The notes: a model not told the origin generated them from the letters alone. DNA of 64,000 bases from Lithospermum erythrorhizon (GCA_019722365.1 JADFUC010000133.1:62001-126000), one strand, 5' to 3'. Positions 1-12,689 are shown, counted from the stretch's first letter. Numbers and translations: made by a program.

Positions 1-1602
1 GTCTTAATCAATTTAATTATTTTGTGATAAATTTTAGATGTCTGGGATTTGATAGATCAACGTAAGTTTATCGTATGTTAAATCGAGTTTTGAATAATCG
101 GAGGTACGTGAGCTTAATCTGAATATTCAGGCGTTCTTGAACTTTCGTCGAGATTTTAAATCGATTTTCAACTGGCTTGAAGGATTATTGGATTGTCTTG
201 TGCGTGGAGGTGTTTTCCCGGCCACCAGCGTGGTGTTTTCTTGGTGGCTGGAATTTAAGCTTAGAGAAATTTGAATCGTTCTACGTATTTTCGGGAGTTT
301 TGTATGTTTTTGGTTTTTGGAATTGAATGAATGTGTTGATTATTGTCCTTTTTAGGTCAAATGGGGGGAGGGGGTATTTATAGTTTTACGGGCACAGAGA
401 TGCTTACTTTTGATTGGCGTTTGATTTAGGTGGATCGCGTCTTGTGGTTAATTTTGAGGCGAGGTCACGGGCCGAGTCGAATAATTTAGAAATGCTTTCC
501 TCAAGTAAACCTTTTTGGCGCCCTCATGAAAAGAAGGTTCGTGTTCTTTTACAGGTCGAAATATTTCGTATTGACGCCGGATCTTTTGGGCCTTGATTTT
601 GCGGACACCACCAGCCACGGAGTCTTGATTTTTGGACTGTAGCAGTGTTGTGGCGATTTTTGAAGCAACGTAACTTGTAGATCTTCATTTAAATCTCGTA
701 GTTTTAAAATTAACGATTTATAATGTGTGCCGGAGCGTCATCGACGATTTTAATCCAATAAATAAATTTTAATTGACATTTAATGCGAAATTTCTCTCGA
801 GGAGCCACAATTTCGAGTTCAACTTTAGAAATTGCAGTAATGTAAAATAAAATTATTTTCTTGATTGATTAGGGCTTGATTCAGGAGCTTGTTGGTTAAA
901 TTTTGATTTGGGGTTTGTCGGAAGCACTGTCCCAGCTGCGATGACGTTTTTAGTGGTTTCGGCGGCTTTAATTAATTTGATTAATTAATGCTTATCGATT
1001 TAATTATTTTTTGATAAATTTTTGATGTTATACATCAAACAAACATACTATTCATGCATTAAGGAAAAAAAGGGGGAAAAAATGTCTTGTATTTTCATGT
1101 CTTATGGAAATTTGTGCATCCATAAAAATTAGGTACATAAATAAATGAAATTGTTCAAATTATCACCGAAAAAGCACCAAACAGGTTCCCAAAAATTCCG
1201 GCGGGTCGTACATTTTATAGGGGTCCATTTTCCAAATCCCAAAATGCAATAGGCCCACTTTGAGTATCAAAAGATCAATACTTCCTTCATTTTTTTATAA
1301 TTGTTATTTTAATCAAATTTTTTATAATTATCATTTTAGTATAATAAATAGAATTTTTACATTTTTAATATTTTTTAACTATTTTTCTCTTAAACTAAAC
1401 CACTAACCAATAATATTATTTAAATTAATTCTTATTTTATATTTTCAATATAATTTTTGAATAATTTTTAATTTCATAATAATTAATACTATTACGTACT
1501 TTTAGATTAGCTTTGTCCCCTCATATATTCTTCACTCATCCCTAGTAGGCTACTACTCTCCCCATACCTCCCCCTCCCCCTCTCCTCTTCTCCACTCTCC
1601 AG
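1..1602. other. Left-edge intergenic, repeat-like DNA
   Basis: No gene can be supported here. Positions about 3-45 and 986-1030 carry a similar AT-rich segment (both contain TTTAATTATTTT followed by TGATAAATTTT), about 985 bp apart, so the stretch may be one unit of a longer repeat or a retroelement fragment. A TATTTATAG box-like motif lies at about 375. The only longer open frame (414-596) has no recognisable domain. The last 100 bases are strongly pyrimidine-rich and lead into the first recognised exon of the ankyrin-RING gene; they could be its 5' leader or an intron polypyrimidine tract. Confidence 0.4.
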
Positions 1603-4234
1603 GGCAGAAGCTAAGCTGTTCAACACCATCTCATGAACAAGAGCTTTTGTTGAATGCAGTGCAAAATGGAGAGTTGGAAATAGTTGAAGCTTTGGTTGAT
1701 GAACACCCCAACATTTTGACACAGAGAAGTTATTGTGTGAAGATGTCTGCATTGCATCTTGCTGCTTCCAATGGCAAGATCCAGGTACCCTTTTTTATTA
1801 TATGTTTCTTGTTGATCATTGATCAGTTTGCGGATTAAATCGTATGTTAAATTATGTAACATGTCTCGTTAGTTGTTAGGCTACGTTGATATTGTGGCGT
1901 GTTGGTTGGAAGTTAATTGGAAGTTAATTTAAAAATAAAAGATAAGACAAGTGACGTGATATTAATGGAGTGTAACATAATATGTAAGGTGTAAAAAAAT
2001 ATCCGAACTTGTTGGTTAGTGTATTGTGTGACATGCATTTGTTTGTGTAGGTGCTTGATATGCTTCTTGATAGTCGTGTTCAACCAGATGTATTGAATCG
2101 CCATAAGCAGGTACCATATTGTAGTTAGAGGCTTAGAGCAATCAAGAATGCTTATTTTGTTGTAAATTTTTGTGGTTTCTTCTGTTTTTTAACATGGGTT
2201 GTTAAAAGATCGCATTTTTTTTGTAATTTCTTGCTTTTTTCATCACTGTTTTGTCTAAGGTGCATTGATCTTTATCCTTTGTGATTGGTTTAGACCCCAT
2301 TGATGATGGCTGCAATGAATGGGAAGATTGCCTCTGTGGAGAGGCTAATTGAAGCGGGAGCTAATGTATAATGACCTTTTCAGCTGATGTTTTATGTTAA
2401 CAGCTATATGTATCGGAGTCTACTTTCTTTTAACTTTTTTCCAGCATTCTTGATGAAATATTAATGAATAGGTTGATGGTGGATTCTGCTTTGCTAGATT
2501 TTGATGTTTGATTCATTACATGGAAGGACCTGTTTGCATTATGCGGCTTATTATGGTCATTCTGAATGCCTACAATCCATTCTATCTGCTGCTAGTTCTA
2601 CTCCGGTTGCACAGTCTTGGTAACTCTCACATAGCTTATTGAACATTTTGCTAGTGATTGTTTGAATTTGGCATCCTGCTAATCTTATAGTTCAAATTGG
2701 AGCAGGGGATTTGCGAGATTTGTGAACATTAGGGATGGAAGTGGTGCAACACCATTGCATTTAGCTGCACGACAAGGGCAGCCAGATTGTGTGCGGCTTC
2801 TCTTGAGTAATGGGGCTCTTGCAGGTGCAATGACTGGTGGATTTCGGTACTGACCAGACCAAATTGATGCTTAATTTCAGAAAAATGGTGTTTTATCTGA
2901 ATCTAGTCAGTCCATTTTCAGATATCCAGGGACTACACCCCTTCATTTGGCAGCCCAAGGTGATTCGTTGGACTGCGTTAGAGAATTGCTTGCTTGGGGT
3001 GCAGATCGGCTGCATCGAGATTCTAAAGGGTGAGTGTTTGTAGCCTTCTGGTGTATGCCTTAACAGAAAGTATTTGTTTTGTATTAAGAGTCTGTGTTTC
3101 AGGGTTCTGCTGCTAATGTAAACAAATTGGACTTGTAGGAGAATACCATACTTGATAGCACTGAAGCACAAGCACAAGGCATGTGCAGCTTTATTGAATC
3201 CTTCATCTCCTGAACCTTTGATTTGGCCATCACCATTGAAATTCATCAGTGAACTTAATGCTGAAGCTAAAGCACTACTAGAGGAGGCCCTTATTGATGC
3301 CAATAAGCAGAGAGAAAAGGCTATTTTGAAAGAGGCGGCCTGCCCAATTCCTTCTCCTTCTCATTCTGATCATCCTGAGTTTATGGATGATGAGGTAACT
3401 AAAAATTATTTTCAAGTCTTCAATCCATGTATTACTCCTTGTGCATGCTATATCCCTTGTCAATTGCAGCTTTGATACTAGCAATAGGTTTACATTAGGT
3501 CTTTATATGTTGAATCATAAACTGCGGAGTATAATTTAATTAGCGAAAAATATCAATCTGGAATTCTTGATACATTTCTAAGGACATATATATTTTCAAC
3601 ATCGTGTGGTATATTATTCATGTTTAGTGTTCGTCAAGTTCAGTGGATAATGATGTTATTTGTTTTGCAATGTTTTGAGCGGAAATCAATGCGATGAAAT
3701 CAACATCATCATTCTAATTTTCCCTTGATGCTTTCTTGTGAGAGTGATCTTAAAATTCATAATACGTCATAGTTCTCTTCCAGATTTCCTTCCTATGCAC
3801 GCGGCCTTAAAAGTTTAAACACGCTAAAGCATTTATTTTCCTAAATGCTTGTCAAACAGGCTGATGATGCAGAAATCTGCTGCATCTGCTTGGAGCATGT
3901 TAGTACAATAGAAGTTCAGAATTGTGGCCATCGCATGTGCGCACATTGTACATTAGCTTTGTGTTGCCACAACAGACCGAGTGCCTCAAGTAATTGTCTC
4001 AATACACCAGTTTGCCCATTTTGCCGAAGTAGCATTATTCAGTTAACCGTTGCCAAGATTGAAACCAAGAATGATTTAGAGGTGGACCTGAGTCCATCAA
4101 AGCCAAGAATATCTAGACAGTCCTTTAATCTTTCTGAAGGAAGTAGCAGCCTCAAGGGAACATCGTCTTTAGGATCATTTGGAAGAATTGGAGGCCGCAG
4201 TTCTGGGAAGGTTGCTGCTGAAGATAAAGTCTAA
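1603..4234 (+). CDS. XBAT31: XB3/XBAT31-type ankyrin-repeat RING E3 ubiquitin ligase
   Basis: Probable E3 ubiquitin ligase with N-terminal ankyrin repeats for partner binding and a C-terminal C3HC4 RING that recruits an E2. Exons read as 1603-1784, 2051-2110, 2294-2365, 2498-2619, 2706-2846, 2922-3029, 3139-3394 and 3860-4234; all internal junctions are GT-AG and keep phase, giving about 439 codons, close to Arabidopsis XBAT31. Visible motifs include several ankyrin cores (SALHLAASNGK, TPLMMAAMNGK, TCLHYAAYYGH, TPLHLAARQGQ), the family block WPSPLKFISELN, and a RING from CCICLEHV to CPFC with CGHRMC between. The tail has the family's SFNLSEGSSSLKG serine-rich motif. The oddity is the start. 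The family N-terminus begins MGQ.LSC, but here the frame reads G-Q-K-L-S-C with CCA where the ATG should be, and the next in-frame ATG is at 1743. Either an upstream exon ends in ATGG, which I could not find in 1-1600, or the start codon is lost. Family call is firm; exact ortholog is an inference. Confidence 0.85.
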
Positions 4235-4985
4235 GCTTATAAAAAATGGATCGATAAGCCCTAAGTTGCAAGGTTACAATTTCAAGAAACAGTCTACTGA
4301 ACTGGAACATAAATAGAAGCTCCCTGATTATGAAACCTCTTTCCATCATCAAGAATCCAATGAGTTGCTCGAATAGGCAGGTAAATATTCGCATTTGACA
4401 AAAGCACTTGCAATCGGGAAGGAAAAGACTCATTAAGTGCAAACCATATGGATACACAAATTGTTTGGATGGATTAGCATCCTCTATTGATTCATATTAT
4501 TAAAAGAATTGTACTCCTGTTTGTTATGTATGTTCTCTTCTTTGTTGGTATCTAAGAAGGGAAAGGAGATTGAAATTTTACTTGACGCTTCCCACTTCAA
4601 TAAATAAATAGCTCTTTTTCTTAATGTTAATCCCTGAAATCATATATCCATTTCTTGTTTATATGTCGAGTTCTTGTGCATGTCTGAGTATGATTTCAGA
4701 TAGAAATCTATAAAACAGAATCAAGTATTACCAATGATAAACTTTGAATTTATTGTATAACGGAGTATGTTGGTAATGCAAACTACTAAATGAATGTAAT
4801 TTTATTAGTTAGCAAAAGAGGAGAAAATGACTTGCCCTTAATTCTAACAAAACTGAATCAAGTAAAGTTTACACAAAATATAATTAAATACCTTATTTTA
4901 TAAATATTTGCAGTTTTACAATTAATGGCCTTAAGTGCTTTTTTCCTGGCCCTTAGCTTGATGTATGCATTAAGCAGGTCAGCTA
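4235..4985. other. Convergent 3' intergenic region
   Basis: This gap separates the ends of two convergent genes, the ankyrin-RING ligase (+) and the aspartic protease (-). It should hold both 3' UTRs. AATAAA-like signals occur around 4601-4612 on the plus strand. No further coding potential, repeat or RNA gene was recognised. Confidence 0.5.
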
Positions 4986-6464
4986 TCAAACTGTGAAATG
5001 GTAGAGCATAGCAGAGATAATGAAAGATAATGTTACTACAAGATTCAACCCATGTTGCTTGCTGGCTGATGAAGAGGGGGGAGAAATATTAGCACCCTTA
5101 AGTTCATATCCAGCCCCTGTTTCAACATCCTTAATCTTAATGCCTTCAGTGCAATCATGTTCAGTTACTCCAATAGCTTGTTTTTCAAGATTGTAGGTAA
5201 CCAACTTGTTTGCCAATGCAAGATCACCCAACAAAATGGTATCTCCCTCATTGTTTGGCTTCATGTTGTTCATCTGCCAACCAAGACACCAGTCCCCATT
5301 CTTTATTTGGATGAGATATTCACTAGCGTAAACCTTGATAGTTAGTGAATCCTCGAAGTTGAAGGTTACAAGTGGGAAATCTTTGCTCACATCGCCCTTG
5401 TATGGAAAGCATGTGAATTGTTGCTCATATGTGTATGTTTTCACGTCATCGTGGGCATCCATTATTTTTTCTATCAACTCTTTGTAGATGGCTTCAGGGA
5501 AGAATGCTAAGGTTGCACCAGAGTCGATCACAGTGTCTATACCAGCTCCAATCCCGAAAAAGCCTTTGTTTAGCTCAAATTCTTTTCCACCCACATTTAT
5601 TGTCATCATTGTAATTGTGTAATGTGGTGTGTTAGGGACTAATGCAGACATGTTTTTCACTGCTGGGTCTGAAACGTCACCTATGGCAAAGATACCACCG
5701 CCATTTTTGCCATCGAAACAATGTGAAAATACCTTACTGATCTTGGTTGACATGGAAAGCTGGGAAATAACTGATGAGTTATCTTGTCCGAATCCAATTA
5801 TTCCATCAACTGAGTCGGTAGATGTTTCTGCACTTTTACCTTTTTTGGATGAGCATCCAAATGATATGTTTGCAACCAATGATTTCGTTTTGAAGTCAGC
5901 AGAAAGTTGATCAAATCTGATGCTGTCTTTGACAAAGTACCCTCCTATCTGACTCCCATCAGCATAAGTAGTTACGTATTCGCAGGCCGCATTAGGGGTG
6001 CAATTAGCGTATGGACCATTGTGAGCTATAGCACAAAATTGTTGATCACAGGTAACTGGTTTCGATGTGGAGGAGGCTTTCTCGTCGAAGAATGCATGGT
6101 CGAAGCCAAGCTGACTTTTCTTTGGACATTCTTCACAACCAGCAGAATTTACCCACATAAGGTTGCTTCCTGTGTCTATTTGAAGATGGAAGTCTTTTGT
6201 TGGTGTACCAATTGCCATTTGGGTGTAATAAAGCCCAGCCGCGGTGAATTTAGCATCACCACCAACGGGCATATCAACGCTGGCAAGAGATCTACCATGA
6301 CGGAGCATGTCATGGGCCTTCAGGTCACCTAATGTGGCCCTCCTGAGACCACCAAATTTGTGTTGAACATTGAAAACGACATTTCCCTCAACGATGGCCT
6401 CGGTAAGAAGTGTGATACAAATTAACAATCCAAGCAACATGAATGCATCTCTTCTTTGGTACAT
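4986..6464 (-). CDS. Intronless A1-family aspartic protease with signal peptide and GPI-type tail (A36/A39-like)
   Basis: Secreted pepsin-family (A1) aspartic endopeptidase of 492 residues in one uninterrupted frame; ATG chosen at 6464 because the open frame upstream only starts with TTG. A hydrophobic signal segment follows at about residues 8-22. The two catalytic motifs are DTGS at about 97-100 and DSGA at about 314-317, with a flap-like YADGS near 167. The C-terminus is a serine-rich linker followed by a hydrophobic end (LNLVVTLSFIISAMLY), which fits GPI anchoring, as in Arabidopsis A36/A39. Relatives of this plant subgroup normally have many introns, so the single exon suggests a retrocopy. 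Unusual positions relative to family memory: WVNS in place of WVNC after the first catalytic motif, and IGVTEHDC in place of an IGW-type motif. Both catalytic aspartates remain, so activity is possible. Substrate unknown. Confidence 0.88.
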   Translation of the reverse strand: MYQRRDAFMLLGLLICITLLTEAIVEGNVVFNVQHKFGGLRRATLGDLKAHDMLRHGRSLASVDMPVGGDAKFTAAGLYYTQMAIGTPTKDFHLQIDTGSNLMWVNSAGCEECPKKSQLGFDHAFFDEKASSTSKPVTCDQQFCAIAHNGPYANCTPNAACEYVTTYADGSQIGGYFVKDSIRFDQLSADFKTKSLVANISFGCSSKKGKSAETSTDSVDGIIGFGQDNSSVISQLSMSTKISKVFSHCFDGKNGGGIFAIGDVSDPAVKNMSALVPNTPHYTITMMTINVGGKEFELNKGFFGIGAGIDTVIDSGATLAFFPEAIYKELIEKIMDAHDDVKTYTYEQQFTCFPYKGDVSKDFPLVTFNFEDSLTIKVYASEYLIQIKNGDWCLGWQMNNMKPNNEGDTILLGDLALANKLVTYNLEKQAIGVTEHDCTEGIKIKDVETGAGYELKGANISPPSSSASKQHGLNLVVTLSFIISAMLYHFTV

Positions 6465-7521
6465 TGTAATTACCAATTAACACAGGCACGCACTAGCACA
6501 TACGATTCTTATTTTTCCAATGTGCAGTGTGGGTGCCTTTTTTCAGAAAGAGGATGTCGAAATGCAATGTTAGAACAAAAAAAAAATTGATTAAAATTTC
6601 TAGAGTAGAGAAGGAATCTGTCTATGATTGTGCGGAAGAGAAGATATAGGCCAAGAAAAGACACATGAGAGATGGAGATTTCTTTGGTCAGGAGTATTTC
6701 CATGTCTGTCAACTGGTTGGCTAAAATGCATAGCAAATAATCTGTTCCAATAAATAAGGACTTTTAACATTCAGTGAGCAACTGAACAAATTGACTCCTC
6801 AGCAAAGTAAGTTATCCCTCTATTTTTTTTCTTAGTTATGTCCCCTTCTTATAATATCTCCTTTCCATATAGAAACATTGCTACAAAAATAGTCTTCTCT
6901 TAGCATGATCTTAGTAAGTCGTTGACCGAGGCTTTGATTTACACAAGTAGTTATTTAGTATCGTTTGCCTGAATTTTTACCTATTTTGTCATATTTGAGA
7001 TGTAAAAGCATCCAACTAAACTAGATCAACTACAAGATTCCAAGTTTACTTATTTCTCATTTGAAAAATGCATTCTCTTGTAAAACGTTCCATTTTTCTC
7101 TTGGTGGAAGAGATGTTAACTACGGACTGCTGTTTAAGGGGAAAGAATCGTTGCAATTGTTTTGAGTTCGGATTGGTGTAGTGGTTAAGTGGTTTGATAG
7201 TTTAGTTATAGTCTTGTTGATTTTTTAATCTTATGGCATGTTATGATTTTTTACCAAGTATCTCACTGATCAGACTTTCACAAACCAGTCCAGAAAATAT
7301 CAACATAGCTGTTTTCTTCAAATGTATATCTACTGTTATGCAATCAAATTATGAATATAGCTCTCCCTTAACTTCTTATCCCATGTAATCCATCTAACTG
7401 AACTTCAAAAACTGATTCATTTACAAAAAAATATGCAACTAAGGTCAACAATTTTTCTGTTGCTTTAGCAATTTGCTTGTCAAAACTATAGTTATACACT
7501 TGTGCATATATTACATGTTGA
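6465..7521. other. Intergenic region, promoter side of the aspartic protease
   Basis: About 1 kb between the protease start and the 3' end of the WD40 gene, both on the minus strand. It should contain the protease promoter and the WD40 3' UTR. AT-rich and low in coding potential. I saw no clear TATA box, terminal inverted repeat or RNA gene; a tRNA-like string near 7170 was considered and rejected. Confidence 0.4.
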
Positions 7522-10500
7522 CTAAGTGAGATCTCTAAACAGACCAGTTACTTTTAGAGGCAGCCCAAAGTTTTGATACACCCTGATTTCACCCCCTAAA
7601 CTTGCTGTAACAATTACACTGCCCCATGCTGTTGCTTGGATAGTATTACTGGTGTTGCCACTATTATCAAAAATAGACCAAGAGGAGGATGAAGTTGGAG
7701 GTGGAGAGGAACCGGAAGCAGAAAAGGAAGACGAATCAGCAGACCGAACTGATGAAGAACATGCTGAAACGAACGAATCACCCTCACCCTCGCTACTTCC
7801 TAAATACATAATCGCATCGTCCATATGAGAGGATTGAGAAATTTCATCCTCTTGACAACTTCTACTCCTTTCTAGACCACTATCCCTTCTAGCAAGAGGA
7901 GGGAGGTGTTTTCTGTTACTTGCAACTGAAGAAGTAATGTTGTTCTCTTCGCGGTTTGGAGAGCCACCACTAGTAGTTGGGTATGGTGGTGGGTGAGATG
8001 ATCGCTTTGAATGATATTTTTTGGAATGGATTTCTACAATTGGTGGGTCATTTTTTATACTACCGGGCCATGGGACTGCAACAGAGACATCTTTACATTG
8101 GAAGTGCTCATAAGAGTAGCAGCTGATCATTGTCTTGCCTTTTGCTGTTCCTGTATTTCGCGGCTCTTCACGCTTCCAGATGTAGACTTGAGAATCTTCA
8201 CTTGCACTCATCACATATTTCCCATCCGGGCTGAATGAGGCAGATATTTGACTGCTTGTGTTTCGGAATCCTGAATTAAGAAACACGTTTACTAAATATG
8301 GGGTGAAACACGGGGTATTTTTCTTTGGGTATAAATGTCACTTGGAGTACCTCTGAATTTATGGATTAAATCTGATCCATCTAAAATCCGAATTCTTGAA
8401 TCAGCAGATGTAATGAGCACTTCATCTTGATTTGATTTTGAGAACTGCAATAGTATCCAAGGGTATATTTAGTTTCAGAAAAGGAGATTGAATCTTAATA
8501 ATAGCCGAAGCTACAGTAAGTTTACCTCGAAACCAGTTATTTTCTTCTTAGCTTGAGACTTCTTGGTTTGGACTTCAATAAGATCTTTATACTCTAATTT
8601 GGAATCTAGTTCACAGTTACAATAATAAAATTTTGAGTCACTTTTTATTGGATGAAATATTTCAGGAGGAATGGATAAATGGCAAAACTGGTTCATACCA
8701 GAAATTGTATATTGTCGACAGCTTCCTTTGTGTGAACCAATTATGGCACCCTTCAACGAGGTAATAATCGAAATCAATTCATGTATACATGCATTTATTA
8801 TCTGTTATCTTCAGGAGTGTAGTCATGACTTAAAATAATTCCATTTCTGAATTACCTGACCATCAGGGGTATAGTGAGCAGCAGTCACCATTTCATGAAG
8901 GTCCATCCAATCAACGACTTGCCTGTTTGGTACGTTCCAAATGCGTATCTTTCCATCTAATGATCCACTAATGAAATAATCATCGTCCACCGGGTTAAAA
9001 TGAATGCAAGTGACTGTCAAAGCATACATTTTTTTTGTCAGATTAGTCCTAAAATCGAGACTCAAGACTCGATTGATTCAAGAGTAGTAGTAGTAGTAGT
9101 TGTTGTCATTAAGATCTGGCATCATCTTACCGTAGTCATTGTGCGCAAACATTTTAAGACAGCTTTTAGTCTGCATGTCCCAGAGCCTGACTGTCTTGTC
9201 CATTGAGGATGAAAGCAATAGCTGCACTATGCATTTTTGGAATGTTCATTGAAAGATGTGAGAAGCTATTACAGTACGTTGAAGAACTTCGTAAAAAACA
9301 TTATTGTCTTTTGATGATAATTATATTTGCAAATTGAGATAGAAAGATGAGCTAACCTGTGTACTTGACCAGGACAAGTCCAAAACATCCTCCAGATGAC
9401 CTTTAAAAGTACAAACTGGATTTTCTGAAAGAGAAAAGACAGTTTCTGGCACATTGACATAATCCGGAATCGTGTTTCCTTTCTTCTTGTTGGTCTTTCC
9501 CTTTTTTCTCGATGACAAGGGTGGAATCTCTGCCAGGGGAGGTCGATATGAATTGATCCTTGCCATTGGATTCACTGGTGAGGGACACGTAGAGTCACCA
9601 GTCGTTGAATGGACTGATGTTCCACGGTTTGAGTTAAGATCATCTGGTATCGGTCTGGCAGTCATAACTTCACATTCTTGAACTTCCCAAACATGGATGA
9701 CCTTATCTTCCCCTGCAGTTGCTAGATAATTTGAATCCGGGCTAAATTTGATTGTCCAAATCGAGCCTTCATGAGCCTGAATCTCCTGTGACTTATACAT
9801 AGCAGTGAATTCCTTATATGATCTGCCATAATGCCGAACTCTTATCCATTTTGATGGATTCTTGTTGGGTTTTCGGTCCCTTGGTGATATTGGGGTATCC
9901 CTCTCTTTTTCTGCTATTAATCCGCTCATTGAATGAGTCAGATTCTTCAACAGAGCTGCCCCCATCCTCTTGCTGTCCCTTAAACTCTTGGACAAATATG
10001 AACTTCCATTAGTTTTTTTACCATCTTCATTATTTTTTGATACATTTTCCCTGTGCATCAATTCTCTAACTACAGGGGAATATCCGACAGATTTCTCGAA
10101 TTCATCCATAGTTAGTTGCTTTCCTGTCTGTAAATCACTGAGTTCATTGTATTCTTTAACAACAAACTCCTTCCCAGTGTCGAGATTCTTGATCAGAAAA
10201 AATGAACCGATCCCATTTTTAGACAACGTGGATTCGAACATTCCATTATTCGCATGTGAGGAAGATCTATTCCTTGTAGATCTATTTGGTGATAAATTGA
10301 CAGCATTTACAAGATGGCAAAATCCAGGGCTATGAGTCATCAACACTGTTGATGTTCTCGTGAGACGTTGTTTCGAAACAGCCCCTATCATTTCTTCCTT
10401 CCTCTTCTTTGTATCAACAGCAAATGGCAATATATCAGCATCTGATCTAGATCTAACAAGCACAATCTGTGTTGTAACTGATTGCAATTCCTCTTTTGAG

Positions 10501-10973
10501 GACAACGATTCCTGTGATCCATGATCATCAGATTTGGAAGAATCTTGAGCTGGCTGATCAATTTTTGTTGAGATGGTTCTAACAAACTTTGCACTAGCTA
10601 GTTTGGAAAGCTCCTTACTGCTTGTCAACCCCATCCCTTGAAGGAGACGCTTGCGTCGTTCGTTAATGTCTCCTGGATCAGACATCCACATATCATAGTT
10701 TACCAGGTGATTGAATTTTGGAGAAGGTGAAGCTGCTTCATGGGGGCTATTGGGATAAATTTTTCGGACCGGTGTCGAAGGAATCGTTGAAACAAATGAG
10801 AGACGACCATCCTCAAATACTTCATCATCTGAGTCTGCTGTGGATAAAAAGTCCCCGGGATTGACAGTCGAAAATCGCACAGTCGAAAGCCGGTCCCTGG
10901 ACTCGAAGAAATCATCGTCATCTTCTTCCCCTAGACCATCCCAGGACATGGTTAATGTTCTTTTGTGCTCCAT
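7522..10973 (-). CDS. WD40-repeat protein with long acidic N-terminus (WDR44-like plant family)
   Basis: Predicted scaffold protein of 977 residues assembled from six exons (10973-9357, 9221-9131, 9013-8856, 8750-8526, 8444-8351, 8270-7522), all with GT-AG borders and consistent phase. The first ~390 residues are charged and serine-rich, with an acidic patch near the start ([12 protein letters not shown]). WD repeats begin at about residue 399 ([20 protein letters not shown]), followed by [48 protein letters not shown] and [21 protein letters not shown], so a seven-bladed propeller is likely. The tail contains serine runs and ends at TAG. The family matches Arabidopsis transducin/WD40 proteins such as the one I recall at At5g02430. 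Molecular function is not established; relatives are compared with the Rab-binding protein WDR44, but no such activity can be read here. The first ATG at 10973 is used because it precedes the conserved N-terminus. Confidence 0.9.
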
Positions 10974-11489
10974 TGTATCACATTGATCACAACAGATACA
11001 ATGTGAACAAGATCAAGAATGCATGCAACTTAAATTTCTTAATTGTTTAAGGATTTTAACATGCTAAAATTGCTATATTAATTTGGTAAAAAAAGAGGGG
11101 GAATTTGGATTTTTTTTTTCTGAGTTCCTAAGATGTTAGAAGCACACACAAAAAAAAGGTGCAATAACAACGGCTGGATAAGCGAAAAGGAGAAAAGAAG
11201 GGTGATTGGTCGTTAAGTAGTATTTGACATTCATTACTTTACTTGTTAGTCCTCCTCACGTTATGAGACATTATTATTTGGTGAATTTTAAAATTGCTAC
11301 TCGTAGCATTAAATTTATTTTGGATGTGAAATGACAAAAGGCCTCATAAATTATTTCATTAGATGATGTGTCCTTGGTTGGCATGTATCATGTTTTTTTT
11401 ATATTGTACCACTAACAAGAATATATCTCTTTTTAAAAGTATTATCACATTTTTAAAATTCTTTGATCTTTTTAATATATAAATAACTT

Positions 11490-11665
11490 GAGTTTAGATA
11501 CTTTTATTTCATGTTTTATAATATTTTATAAAAAATATATTAATAAAGTACATTTTAAATTTTTTCCATCGATATGTATTTTTATCAAATATTATATAAC
11601 ACAAAAAAAAATTTATGGTCAAAATTTAATTATTAAAAGTTTCAAATGCCAAACGAATAATCTTT
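11490..11665. repeat. Dispersed AT-rich MITE-like repeat (member 1)
   Basis: Shares the core TATCAAATATTATATAA followed by an ATGGTCAAAATTTAA-type block with copies near 39010-39215, 27480-27660, 24080-24283 and 20720-20840. The copy near 39 kb ends next to a degenerate GGATTAAGGGAATA, resembling the Stowaway end seen elsewhere in the window. The family appears to be an old, diverged MITE. Confidence 0.45.
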
Positions 11666-12689
11666 GGTGACCTGAGTTAATACAATAAAGAAACTAGAAA
11701 TACCATGTTCTAATTAACATACAAGATGGCAAAAGAAATTCGATCCACCTAATCCACCAACTTTCAATCGGTAAATAAAAGTTTCAGAGGATACGAATCC
11801 CAATCGAAATCGGGGGAAATTTTAGCACACATATCTTGTTAGCTTGCAAGAGTACTTGGCTTGAGGTATAAATTTCGTCTTCCTCTGAATTCTAAACGTA
11901 AAATCGGGGACTGCCGGCTTAATGTAGTCACACAACTATTCAAGAAGGGCGCAATGTGTTAAATATGAACATATATAGTCGTACGAAGCATAATTTTTTT
12001 GCCCAAGAACATTTATGTTAATTCGTAAGGCGATAAATCAAAACAACGCTAAGTAGCCTACAATATATTTTTCTGCAAATCTGACATTACTTACGTTTTA
12101 AAAAATTCAAGTGATCACCACTGCACTGACCACATTCGATCAATGATATTTAAAAAATCACCCAATCTACTACTTCCATACAATTTCACTGTTAGTTTGA
12201 CTAAAAAAAGCTTGAAGGAAGAATTTATCCGTACATTAAACATACTTTACAATTGCATTTGCGCAATTGTAAAATATAAAAAGTAATGGGTATATTTTAC
12301 CATATCATGGTAACCCCCGCCCCCTTCTTGTCAGAGCCCGTCAGGACCTCCGTCATCTTCGCCACTGCCCCCCTCCCCTAAACCTCATGTGAATGCCACA
12401 GAAAGATTTCCATTTCTGCAAATTGCAGAGCTAAAACCTTGGTGGTTCAATTCAATGGAAAAAGATTTTATCTTTTTTACCCAAGTAAGCCTCTAAAAAG
12501 CTAACTCCAATGAAGATTCAGAACTTGAAAGTGCTAAATTGTCGAGTAGCAGGTTGTGTAAGAGATGAACACCTCCTATTTAAACAACCCCTATAAGCTT
12601 CATTTCCATTTTTAAATATGTTCAATTTCATTTCAAATGTGTTCAAGTTAGTTTCATTTTAAATTCTTCCTGTCAACCAATCACAATAT

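Noticed and set aside
1647..1838. Open frame starting at 1647 as the start of the ankyrin-RING protein
   Set aside because: The start is TTG, not ATG, and family residues continue upstream in frame; it is part of the first recognised exon.
7165..7215. tRNA-like string TTGGTGTAGTGGTTAAG
   Set aside because: It resembles an A-box region, but no B box (GGTTCRANNCC) follows at a proper distance and no cloverleaf can be drawn; not called as tRNA or SINE.
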